DNA from: [Collinsella] massiliensis
GTDB lineage: Bacteria > Actinomycetota > Coriobacteriia > Coriobacteriales > Coriobacteriaceae
Assembly: GCA_000333815.1 (NCBI GenBank)
Contig: CAPI01000090.1
Span: 1-43,009 of the forward strand
DNA: 43,009 nucleotides
Direction: 5' to 3'
In this document: piece by piece, positions 23,997 to 32,416 of the stretch
How the letters are laid out: each line of letters begins with the position of its first letter
How positions within the stretch are numbered: the first letter of the stretch is position 1
Position numbers and translations under genes: made by a program
The notes under the pieces: model-generated
Databases searched by the model: none
Told to the model about the DNA's origin: nothing
The model's input: only the letters and a program-made list of their open reading frames with translations

Positions 23997-24071
23997 TATC
24001 CGTCTGACGCGGTTTTACAGAATGCCCGGCCGAGGCAGGGCATTCGAGGATTATCCGAACACAGACGGATA
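23997..24071. repeat. Diverged copy of the ftsH-terminator inverted-repeat element
   Basis: Outer arms TATCCGTCTG (23997-24006) and CAGACGGATA (24062-24071) are perfect inverted repeats. They enclose an inner hairpin AATGCCC/GGGCATT (24021-24027 and 24038-24044). The layout and much of the sequence, including TTCGAGGA and ACAGACGGATAT, match the element at 25378-25485 downstream of ftsH. Confidence 0.8.
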
Positions 24072-24099
24072 TATCGACGGGGGCGGGAGCGGAAGAGCC

Positions 24100-24182
24100 T
24101 TACGCCGCGGGTTTCGGCGACATGAGCAGGTTCTCCCGCTTCGAGAGCGTCACGGACTCGTCGCCCATGATGGTCTCCTTCT
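24100..24182 (-). pseudogene. Duplicated 3' end of ftsH
   Basis: The minus strand encodes a copy of the last ~27 residues of FtsH. KKETIMGDESVTLSKREN here corresponds to KKETITGQEFMTLLKREN in the real gene, and both end in a KPA-type tail and TAA. It follows the stop of the intact zinc-ribbon gene directly and precedes a diverged copy of the ftsH terminator element. It is a duplication scar, not a functional protease. By chance or otherwise, the copied AAGGAG now stands 6 nt before an ATG that opens a 22-codon frame (24100-24168). Confidence 0.85.
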
Positions 24183-24187
24183 TACTA

Positions 24188-25072
24188 TCAGTGACCCGTG
24201 CTCACAGATGCGTTCATAATCCACTCCCCATCCTCATCGCGAATCTCGTAGTCACCGGCGTTGCCTTCATCCCAGGTGCATGAGCCGTAGCCGCCGTTTC
24301 CGTAGCCGTCGTCCAACGTCGCCTGGACATCCATCGTGCGCATGATCTCGTCATAGTCCATGGCGTCATCTATCACGCCGGTACCCGTGCCGAGTACCCA
24401 ATGAACGGATCCGTCGGCGTCGAATTCGCGCAGGGCGAACACGGTTTCGCCATCCCGCTCTACCTCAACGTACCAACGTCCCTCGAGCTCTCCCGAAGAC
24501 GCTCCCTCCGGGAATTGCAGGCGGACGACGGTCGAATCCGGCTGCCCGTCCGCATCCACAAGGTTCGCGACCTTCCAGATTTTGCCGAGCTCGTTCGAGC
24601 CGTCCTCCTCAAGTGTTCCCGTGAACATCGTGGGATAGGAGCCTGAGGTCTCGTCATACGTGAGCAGCTCGATAACCTGGTCGCCGCCCTCTTGCTCGAT
24701 GCGGTAGTTGAAGCCGAACGCGTTATCTTGGAAGGTGAAGAAGCCGTTCGGGAGCCTCCCATCGCGGCCGAGCACGCCCGTCGCGAAGAGGACGGCCACC
24801 ACGATGGCAGCCACCGCCACCACGGCGATGCCGCCGATGATGAGCGGCTTGCGCGAGCGCTTCGGCGCGGGCTGCGCAGTCGCGGATGCCGGGTTGGGCG
24901 CGGCCCCGGTGCCAGCCAGTTCGGGCACCGGCCCCGCGCTTGGGGTGGACGCCGCCGCGACCGGCTCAGCTTCGGGCTGCTCAGGCTTCGGCGCGCCCGC
25001 CACCTCGGCGCCGCACCCCGGGCAGAACCTCGACCCTTCAGGTAGCTCCCTGCCGCACTTGGAACAGAACAT
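24188..25072 (-). CDS. Membrane zinc-ribbon protein (intact copy of a tandem family)
   Basis: A 294-residue protein. An N-terminal zinc ribbon (MFCSKCGRELPEGSRFCPGC) is followed by a Pro/Ala-rich linker and a single membrane helix (about residues 76-98, IIGGIAVVAVAAIVVAVLF). The remaining ~190 residues form a probably extracytoplasmic, beta-rich acidic domain with LPNGFFTFQDNAFGFNYRI, GKIWKVANLVDADG, SSGELEGRWYVEVE and DAMDYDEIMRTMDVQ. I do not recognise a characterised function. A cytoplasmic ribbon joined to an external domain suggests a sensor or assembly factor, by inference only. ATG 25072 is chosen for GGGAGG upstream. Two further copies lie downstream, one frameshifted and one truncated. 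Confidence 0.82.
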   Translation of the reverse strand: MFCSKCGRELPEGSRFCPGCGAEVAGAPKPEQPEAEPVAAASTPSAGPVPELAGTGAAPNPASATAQPAPKRSRKPLIIGGIAVVAVAAIVVAVLFATGVLGRDGRLPNGFFTFQDNAFGFNYRIEQEGGDQVIELLTYDETSGSYPTMFTGTLEEDGSNELGKIWKVANLVDADGQPDSTVVRLQFPEGASSGELEGRWYVEVERDGETVFALREFDADGSVHWVLGTGTGVIDDAMDYDEIMRTMDVQATLDDGYGNGGYGSCTWDEGNAGDYEIRDEDGEWIMNASVSTGH

Positions 25073-25377
25073 GGCGACCTCCCATCTCGAGCCTTCGCTC
25101 CCTCCATGATGGAAGCGCGCAGCGCCCATCGCAAGCGCACGCGACAGGAATTAACGAACGTCCCTCTCGTCGACGTCTACCCGGTCCGTGACGTGATCGT
25201 CTCGCTCGTCTCGGCGCTCCTCGACAGAATCGGGAACACCGTGATCGATACGACCACGGCCAAACGCAACAGCGACGACACGACCCCCAACAAGGACGCC
25301 TAACGCGCCCCTCAACCCCAATATATCCCGTCACCCCGCCTCTGCATGCCGCCAAAGCCGACGGGAGATAACGCTTT
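25073..25377 (-). other. Leader region of the intact zinc-ribbon gene
   Basis: About 300 bases between the ftsH element and the zinc-ribbon start. A TATATT at 25320-25325 (minus strand) could be a -10. A 38-codon frame from TTG 25293 to TAG 25177 encodes a hydrophobic stretch (LLRLAVVVSITVFPILSR), but it has only a distant GAGGGG and I do not call it a gene. Nothing else is apparent. Confidence 0.4.
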
Positions 25378-25485
25378 GCCCCGCCCCCAGGCATATCCGT
25401 CTGGCGCAGTTCCGCAGAAAAGCCCGCCAAAGGCGGGCTTTTCGAGGACTGTCTGAGCACAGACGGATATGCCTGGGGGCGGGGC
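25378..25485. repeat. 108-bp nested inverted-repeat element after ftsH
   Basis: Perfect 26-bp arms at 25378-25403 and 25460-25485 (left arm begins GCCCCGCCCCCAGGCATA) enclose an inner hairpin at 25418-25442. The whole could fold as one long stem in RNA or extrude as a cruciform. The arms are far longer than a terminator needs, so it may be a MITE- or REP-like element that now serves as the ftsH terminator. Confidence 0.85.
25418..25442. terminator. Intrinsic terminator inside the ftsH element
   Basis: AAAAGCCCGCC-aaa-GGCGGGCTTTT is a perfect 11-bp stem. The T-run closes the hairpin on either strand, so it can act bidirectionally. Confidence 0.85.
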
Positions 25486-25497
25486 GTATGCGCGCTC

Positions 25498-27402
<1,905 letters not shown>

Positions 27403-27438
27403 GGGTGAAACTCCATCCATCCGACTTGCAGTGATAGT

Positions 27439-27468
27439 AAGATACCCAACGGTACCACCGCTAATCAA
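27439..27468 (-). promoter_or_regulatory. Candidate ftsH promoter
   Basis: On the minus strand TTGATT (27463-27468) and TATCTT (27439-27444) are separated by 18 nt, in the 99-nt divergent region shared with the MATE gene. The nearby TACTAT is an alternative -10. Confidence 0.45.
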
Positions 27469-27501
27469 AAAAGTTTACCGCACCGGGAGGGGGCACGGTC
27501 C

Positions 27502-28896
27502 ATGCTGAGACGCAAGCAGGCGCACACCGCCGCAGCATCGCTCGACGTGACGGAGGGCGTCATCTGGCAGCAGCTCCTGCTGCTGTGCGTCCCCATCTTC
27601 CTGAGCTCCTTCTTCCAGCAGGCGCATGCCCTCATCAACACGTTCATCTTGGGGCAGTTCGGCGGGAAGCTCGCGCTTGGCGGCGTACAGGCGTGCGCCT
27701 CGCTCTTCGAGCTCGCCATCGGCTTCTCGGTGGGCGTGGGCGCCGGGTGCGCCGTCATCTCCGGGCAGTTCTTCGGCAGCCGCGACGACGAGCGGCTCTC
27801 GCGCTCCATCCACACCGCCATGACCCTCGCGCTCGCGGGCGGGCTCGCCATCTCGGTCGCCGGCGTGGCCTTCACGCCCCACATCCTCGCCGCCATGGGC
27901 ACGCCCGCCGACCTCATGCCCGAGGCCGTGCCCTATGCCCGCTGCTACGCCGCCGCCATGGTGTGCTCGCTCGTGCTCAACATGGGCTCGGCGCTGCTGC
28001 GCTCCGTGGGCGACACGCGCACCCCGGCGATGATCATCGCGAGCGGCTGCGTCATCAACGCCGCGCTCGACATTCTCTTCGTGGCGGTGCTCCATCTGGA
28101 GGCGCTCGGATGCGGCCTCGCAACCGCCCTCACGCTCACGGTGAACGCGGCCTTCATGACGCGCCGGCTCATGCGCGCCCAGGGCGCGTGGCGGCTCGAC
28201 CTGCGGCGCTTGAGGATCGACGGCCGCATCTGCCGCAGCATGCTCGCCACGGGGCTCCCGCTCGGCATCCAGTCCTCGGTCTACTCGTTCTCGAACATCA
28301 TCCTGCAGTCGACCGTGAACACGTTCGGCACCGATGCCGTCACCGGCTGGGGGCTCTCGAGCCGCCTCGACGCCATCGTGTGGATGGTCACCGAAGCGCT
28401 CGGGGTCTCGGTGACGACGTTCGCCGCGCAGAACTTCGGCGCGCGCAACTACGAGCGCATGCGGCGCGGCTACCATACCTCGCTCGCCATCACGGTCGCA
28501 CTCGTGGGAAGCCTCTCGGCGCTCCTCGTCGCCTTCGTGGGGCCGCTATCGCGCATCTTCATCGACGACCCGGCCGTGACCGCCTACACCACGACGATGA
28601 TCCACTTCATCGCGCCGTTCTACCTGTTCTATTCCATCGTAGACAACACCTCGGGCGCGATCCGCGGGTCGGGCGAGAGCCTGCGACCGATGCTGCTCAC
28701 GATCCTCGGCACCGTGGTCTTCCGCCTCATCTGGCTGCTCGCCGTGGTTCCGCTCCACCACAGCATCGAGACCATGCTCATGGTGTACCCGGTGACGTGG
28801 ATCCTCACCGCGATCCTGTTCGTCGCCTACCATCACTGGGGCGGATGGCTGCACCTCGCCGAGAAGCGCGCGGAGCGGCGCGAGCTCGCGATCTAG
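27502..28896 (+). CDS. MATE family efflux transporter
   Basis: A 464-residue multidrug and toxin extrusion (MATE) transporter with twelve hydrophobic segments in two homologous halves. The halves begin near VTEGVIWQQLLLLCVPIFLS and MLATGLPLGIQSSVYSFSNI; both contain the GxxxG-type and QxxxG motifs typical of the DinF/NorM-like branch (LFELAIGFSVGVGAGCAVIS). It probably exports cationic drugs or metabolites by Na+ or H+ antiport; the substrate is unknown. ATG 27502 has GGGAGGGGG upstream. It is transcribed divergently from ftsH with no regulator gene beside it. Confidence 0.93.
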   Translation: MLRRKQAHTAAASLDVTEGVIWQQLLLLCVPIFLSSFFQQAHALINTFILGQFGGKLALGGVQACASLFELAIGFSVGVGAGCAVISGQFFGSRDDERLSRSIHTAMTLALAGGLAISVAGVAFTPHILAAMGTPADLMPEAVPYARCYAAAMVCSLVLNMGSALLRSVGDTRTPAMIIASGCVINAALDILFVAVLHLEALGCGLATALTLTVNAAFMTRRLMRAQGAWRLDLRRLRIDGRICRSMLATGLPLGIQSSVYSFSNIILQSTVNTFGTDAVTGWGLSSRLDAIVWMVTEALGVSVTTFAAQNFGARNYERMRRGYHTSLAITVALVGSLSALLVAFVGPLSRIFIDDPAVTAYTTTMIHFIAPFYLFYSIVDNTSGAIRGSGESLRPMLLTILGTVVFRLIWLLAVVPLHHSIETMLMVYPVTWILTAILFVAYHHWGGWLHLAEKRAERRELAI

Positions 28897-28941
28897 CGCA
28901 GGCGGCGCCGGGAAGATAATACGAGAGGCACGACGCAGGGT

Positions 28942-28960
28942 GGGTCGCTCACGCGAGCCC
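28942..28960. terminator. Weak hairpin between convergent genes
   Basis: GGGTCGC and GCGA-g-CCC can pair (7 bp with one bulge) between the MATE and rRNA methyltransferase stops. No clear U-tract is present. Confidence 0.3.
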
Positions 28961-28965
28961 CGCCG

Positions 28966-29871
28966 TTACGCATAGCGTCCGTGCTGGTAGTGGTAGCTGT
29001 TCGTCGCGTGGGGGCAGAGCTGCCAGAACGCCACGGCCGACGCCGCGGCCACGTTGAGCGAATCCACGCCGCGCGCCATGGGAATGCGGATCGTGAGGTC
29101 GCAGCCCTCGATCGTGCGCGCGGAGAGGCCGTCGCCCTCCGTGCCCATGAAGAGCGCGAGGCGGTCGATCTCGACGAGCGACGGGTCATCAAGCGAGCGC
29201 GAGTCGTCGGCGAGCGCCATCGCCGCGCAGGAGAACCCCGCCTCATGCAGCACCGAAAGGCCGTCGGCCGGCCACGCGCGCGCCGTGGTGCCCAGGCGCG
29301 TCCACGGGACCTGGAAGACCGTCCCCATGGAGACGCGCACCGCACGGCGGTACAGGGGGTCGCAGCACGTGGGGCTCACGAGGATGCCGTCGACGTTGAG
29401 CGCCGCCGCGCTGCGGAAGATCGCGCCCACGTTCGTGTGGTCGACGATGCCCTCGAGCACGCAGACGCGCACCGGGCGGCCATCCGCGCGCGCGACGAGC
29501 CCGTCCAGGAAGGCGCGCGCATCCGGCATAGCCGGGCGGCGGAACGCCGCGAGCGCGCCCCGTGTCACGTTGAACCCGGTGAGCTCCTCCATGAGCTCCA
29601 TGGGTGCGATGAAGGCCGGCACGTCGAGGCCGGGGCACTCCACCTCGAGGTCGTGGAAGACCGGCGTGAACTGCTCGAGCCAGCGCTCCCCCATGAGGAA
29701 GCTCACCGGCTCGAGCCCGGCGGCGAGCGCGCGCTCGATCACCTTGGCGCTCTCGGCGATGAAGATGCCCTTCTCGGGCTCGAGGACGCTTCTGAGCTGC
29801 CGTTCGGTGAGGCGCGCGTACGCGTCGAGACGCGAATCTCCGAGGTCTGCGATGTATTGAACCTGAACCAT
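28966..29871 (-). CDS. SpoU/TrmH-family RNA 2'-O-methyltransferase
   Basis: A 301-residue SPOUT RNA methyltransferase. The N-terminal region (to about residue 110) is a substrate-binding domain (EKGIFIAESAKVIERAL). The trefoil-knot catalytic domain has motif 1 VLEGIVDHTNVGAIFRSAAA, motif 2 LALFMGTEGDGLS and motif 3 RIPMARGVDSLNVAAASAVA. It should methylate a ribose 2'-OH in rRNA or tRNA; the target cannot be read from sequence. The start at 29871 (GTT second codon) is preferred for GGGGAG 5 nt upstream; an ATG at 29883 lies inside the dyad at 29881-29913. It is the last gene of thyA-dfrA-methyltransferase. Confidence 0.92.
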   Translation of the reverse strand: MVQVQYIADLGDSRLDAYARLTERQLRSVLEPEKGIFIAESAKVIERALAAGLEPVSFLMGERWLEQFTPVFHDLEVECPGLDVPAFIAPMELMEELTGFNVTRGALAAFRRPAMPDARAFLDGLVARADGRPVRVCVLEGIVDHTNVGAIFRSAAALNVDGILVSPTCCDPLYRRAVRVSMGTVFQVPWTRLGTTARAWPADGLSVLHEAGFSCAAMALADDSRSLDDPSLVEIDRLALFMGTEGDGLSARTIEGCDLTIRIPMARGVDSLNVAAASAVAFWQLCPHATNSYHYQHGRYA

Positions 29872-29880
29872 GCCACTCCC

Positions 29881-29913
29881 CATGTAAAATTACCCCAGGG
29901 GTTATTTTACATG
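29881..29913. promoter_or_regulatory. 33-bp near-perfect dyad at the dfrA/methyltransferase junction
   Basis: Arms CATGTAAAATTACCCC and GGGGTTATTTTACATG match at 15 of 16 positions around a single central base. It covers the dfrA stop codon and ends just before the methyltransferase ribosome-binding site. It is AT-rich in a GC-rich setting and lacks a U-tract. It may be a regulator-binding site, or an RNA stem controlling the downstream gene. Confidence 0.6.
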
Positions 29914-30410
29914 CCCTGCTCGTAGGTCACGAAGTCGTACGCCATACCCGCGTCGCCCTCGCCCGGCTCCACCACATGGCCGCCGTCCGTTGCGGCGATG
30001 TGCCAGGCCGGGTCCTCGTCGAGGTTCGGGAAGAACGCGTCCGCGGGGCGCGTGCAGCGGTTCTTGGTCACCACGACCGCGCAGCACAGGGGCAGCAGCT
30101 GCCGGTACACCTCGGCGCCGCCGATGACCCAGGCCTCGTCCTCCCCCGCCACGGCAGCGAGCGCCTCGTCAACGGAATGCACGACCTCGACGCCTTCGCG
30201 CGCGAACGCCGCATCCCGCGTGAGCACGATATTGCGGCGGTCCTTGAGCGGCTTGCCCCCGGGGAAGCTCTCCAGGGTCTTGCGACCCATGATGACCGCG
30301 TGCCCCGAGGTGCAGCGCACGAAATGCCGCATGTCCGCGCGGTTCGTGACGAGCATGTCCCCGTCGCGGCCGATGCCCCAGTCGTCGCACACCGCGACGA
30401 TGGCCTTCAA
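29907..30410 (-). CDS. dfrA: Dihydrofolate reductase
   Basis: A 167-residue DHFR that regenerates tetrahydrofolate after thymidylate synthesis. The N terminus MKAIVAVCDDWGIGRDGDM carries the WGIG substrate loop, followed by VIMGRKTLESFPGGKPL (NADPH/folate contacts), RRNIVLTRD and EAWVIGGAEVYRQLLP. The start at TTG 30410 is preferred because family members begin MKAIVAV-like, and it sits 1 nt after the thyA stop (TAG-A-TTG), so it is translationally coupled. An alternative TTG at 30422 would add four residues and overlap thyA. A cysteine pair CC near residue 108 is unusual but outside the active site. Confidence 0.95.
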   Translation of the reverse strand: MKAIVAVCDDWGIGRDGDMLVTNRADMRHFVRCTSGHAVIMGRKTLESFPGGKPLKDRRNIVLTRDAAFAREGVEVVHSVDEALAAVAGEDEAWVIGGAEVYRQLLPLCCAVVVTKNRCTRPADAFFPNLDEDPAWHIAATDGGHVVEPGEGDAGMAYDFVTYEQGM

Positions 30411-30411
30411 T

Positions 30412-31260
30412 CTACACTGCAATGGGGATTCCCTTCACCTGCGGTCCGGTCTGATAATCCTCGACGATGAGGTCGTCGGTCGTGAAATCGTAGAAGTTCT
30501 TGACCGCGGGGTTGAGCGACACCTTCGGCGCGGGGTACTGCGGGCGCTGGATGAGCTCGCGCACGATGTCCACGTGACGGTCGTAGATGTGCGCGTCCAC
30601 GATGACGTGCAGAAGCTCGCCCGCCACCATGTCCACGCACTGCGCGACCATCATGAGCAGGATCGCGTACTGGCACACGTTCCAGTTGTTAGCCGCGAGG
30701 ATGTCCTGGCTGCGCTGCATGAGGCACATGTTGAGCGTGGGGCGCTCGTCGCCCGCGCCCTGCGTGACGTTGTAGGTGACGCTATACGCGCAGGGGTAGA
30801 GGTGCATCTCGGAAAGGTCGGCGAAGGTGTACATGTTCGTCATGATGCGCCGCGAGAACGGGGTATGCGTGAGGTCGTAGAGCACGCGGTCCATCTGGTC
30901 GAAGTCGCCCTCGGGGTAGTGCGACTTCTGGGCGATCTGGTAGCCGTAGGCCTTGCCGATGGAGCCCGTCTCGTCCGCCCACTCGTCCCAGATATGGGAG
31001 TGCAGGTCGTGGATGTTGTTCGATTTGCGCTGGTAGATCCAGAGGATCTCGTCCATGGCCGATTTCAGTGCCGTACGGCGCAGCGTGAGCGCCGGGAACT
31101 CCTCGCGCAGGTCGTAGCGAGCGGTCACGCCGAAGTTCTTGATGGTGTAGGCGGGCGTGCCGTCCTCCCAGCGCGGGCGCACCTTCTCGCCCTCGGTCGT
31201 GGTGCCGTGCTCGAGAATGTCCGTGCACATCTTCACGAACAGCTGGTCCGCCTTGCTCAT
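30412..31260 (-). CDS. thyA: Thymidylate synthase
   Basis: A 282-residue ThyA that methylates dUMP with methylene-THF to give dTMP and DHF. The catalytic cysteine is C157 in HLYPCAYSVTYNV; dUMP-binding segments are FSRRIMTNMYTF and NNWNVCQYAILLMM, and the end is DFYDFTTDDLIVEDY. The text around the Cys and the LWIYQRKSNNIHDL segment resemble the Bacillus subtilis ThyA type more than the E. coli type. ATG 31260 is chosen for GGGGAGG upstream; a longer frame to 31278 lacks support. It is the first gene of thyA-dfrA-rRNA methyltransferase, a sensible pairing because ThyA consumes the folate that DHFR restores. Confidence 0.96.
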   Translation of the reverse strand: MSKADQLFVKMCTDILEHGTTTEGEKVRPRWEDGTPAYTIKNFGVTARYDLREEFPALTLRRTALKSAMDEILWIYQRKSNNIHDLHSHIWDEWADETGSIGKAYGYQIAQKSHYPEGDFDQMDRVLYDLTHTPFSRRIMTNMYTFADLSEMHLYPCAYSVTYNVTQGAGDERPTLNMCLMQRSQDILAANNWNVCQYAILLMMVAQCVDMVAGELLHVIVDAHIYDRHVDIVRELIQRPQYPAPKVSLNPAVKNFYDFTTDDLIVEDYQTGPQVKGIPIAV

Positions 31261-31623
31261 GGCGCCTCCCCATCCCACCGAATGCTTGCGGAACCCATTC
31301 TAAAGCAAGGCGACGCGTTGCGCGCGAACGCTCGCCAGGCGCACACAATGGCGTGCCGCGGCCGCGCAACCATGTTCGAGCCCCGAATCTGTGTGGGATT
31401 CCAAGCAGCCGAAGTAGAGCCGCATGTTAGGTGAACGCGAACTGGGGTTTTGTCCTCAGATTCTGGCGGCTACTCGAGGTGTTCTCATTTCCACACAGTA
31501 TCGAGGCTCGAACCTATCTGAAGCCCAGTCGCAAGCACGAAACAGGGCGCCACCGGACGGCCTCCCGCCCGATGACGCCCCGAAAACGCTCCCCTTGGCA
31601 CACGAAAACCTCGCGCGCACTCG
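31261..31623. other. Intergenic region between yitT and thyA
   Basis: About 360 bases with no supported gene. It holds a candidate thyA -10 (TAGAAT, minus strand, 31297-31302, with no clear -35) and the inverted repeat at 31374-31513. The remainder, 31514-31623, shows no further structure I can support. Confidence 0.5.
31374..31513. repeat. 140-bp element with 25-bp imperfect terminal inverted repeats
   Basis: Arms at 31374-31398 (GTTCGAGCCCCGAATCTGTG...) and 31489-31513 (inverse, ending ...GAGGCTCGAAC) agree at 21 of 25 positions. The minus strand from 31513 has an open stretch ending ENTSSSRQNLRTKPQFAFT and TAA at 31432. No transposase is present. It looks like a small non-autonomous element or a remnant. 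Confidence 0.6.
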
Positions 31624-32319
31624 TTACGCCGGCGCGAGGCCGTCCTCTCCCTCGTCGACGGGAGCCTCGTCCCGTCCGAACCCCACGATGACATCGATGA
31701 GCGGCGACGAGATGAACACCGTCACGAGCGAGAACGCGATCTTCGTCACGGGGATGTAGGACAGCGAGAGCAGAAGCACCGAAAGGTCGCTGAAGAGGTA
31801 GCAGCGCGCGAGCTTGAGCCCGGTGAGCTTATGGATGGAGAGCGCGAGCGCATCGTCGCCGCCGGCAGACGCATTGCTGCGCACCACAAGCCCGGCGCCC
31901 ACGCCAATGAAGATGCCGCCCGCGATGGCCGCGAGCAGCGGATACGCTGAGAGGTCGGGGAACAGGTGCGGCAGGTGCTCCCACAGGGCATAGAAAAGCG
32001 CGAGCAGCACGCTCGCCACGGCCGACCAGCCCAGGAAGCCGGCGCCGAGCACGAAGAACCCGAGGATGTAGCAGACCGCGTCGAGCAGCGGCGAGGCGAT
32101 GGAGGCATCGATACCGAACCAATGGTTGAGCAGGAGGATGCCGCCGAGCACGCCACCCTCGGTGATCCCCACCACCTGGTGGATGTTATGCATGCCAAAG
32201 GTGAGGATCGCGCAGCCGAGCGCGATGGTCGCGAAGCGCCGCAGCAGCTCGCGCGGGCTCGCCGTCGCCCGAAATTCCTTCAATTTCCGTTGTGCCGTCC
32301 TCAATACCCGGGAGAACAT
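31624..32319 (-). CDS. YitT family membrane protein
   Basis: A 231-residue integral membrane protein of the YitT/DUF161 family with five or six hydrophobic segments. Typical family stretches are LTFGMHNIHQVVGITEGGVL, LLDAVCYILGFFVLGAGFLG and GGIFIGVGAGLVVRSNASAG. The C-terminal DUF2179 domain of longer relatives is absent. Its transport or structural role is unknown. ATG 32319 is chosen because GGAG precedes it and because upstream codons would run into the divergent merR gene. It is divergent from the MerR regulator and preceded by a MerR-type promoter, so it is the likely target of that regulator. Confidence 0.85.
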   Translation of the reverse strand: MFSRVLRTAQRKLKEFRATASPRELLRRFATIALGCAILTFGMHNIHQVVGITEGGVLGGILLLNHWFGIDASIASPLLDAVCYILGFFVLGAGFLGWSAVASVLLALFYALWEHLPHLFPDLSAYPLLAAIAGGIFIGVGAGLVVRSNASAGGDDALALSIHKLTGLKLARCYLFSDLSVLLLSLSYIPVTKIAFSLVTVFISSPLIDVIVGFGRDEAPVDEGEDGLAPA

Positions 32320-32364
32320 GGTTCTCACTCCATCAATCAATCGCTTCGTCCCTAACCGAGTGGA

Positions 32365-32395
32365 TAGGGTAAACTCTGGTACGATACCAGGGTCA
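32365..32395 (-). promoter_or_regulatory. MerR-type promoter/operator of yitT
   Basis: On the minus strand TTGACC (32390-32395) and TACCCT (32365-32370) are separated by 19 nt, the overlong spacer typical of MerR-activated promoters. The spacer is filled by a dyad at 32372-32392, ACTCTGGTA-CGA-TACCAGGGT (8 of 9 pairs). The -10 is weak, as expected for an activator-dependent promoter. Confidence 0.7.
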
Positions 32396-32416
32396 AGCGA
32401 CCAACGTGGAGGCCTC

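Noticed and set aside
25106-25303. A 65-codon plus-strand gene antisense to the zinc-ribbon leader
   Set aside because: No ribosome-binding site, no recognisable motif, and it overlaps a minus-strand regulatory region.
31424-31759. A plus-strand gene upstream of yitT
   Set aside because: It overlaps the end of yitT in antisense, lacks a Shine-Dalgarno and has low-complexity Arg/Pro/Ser composition.
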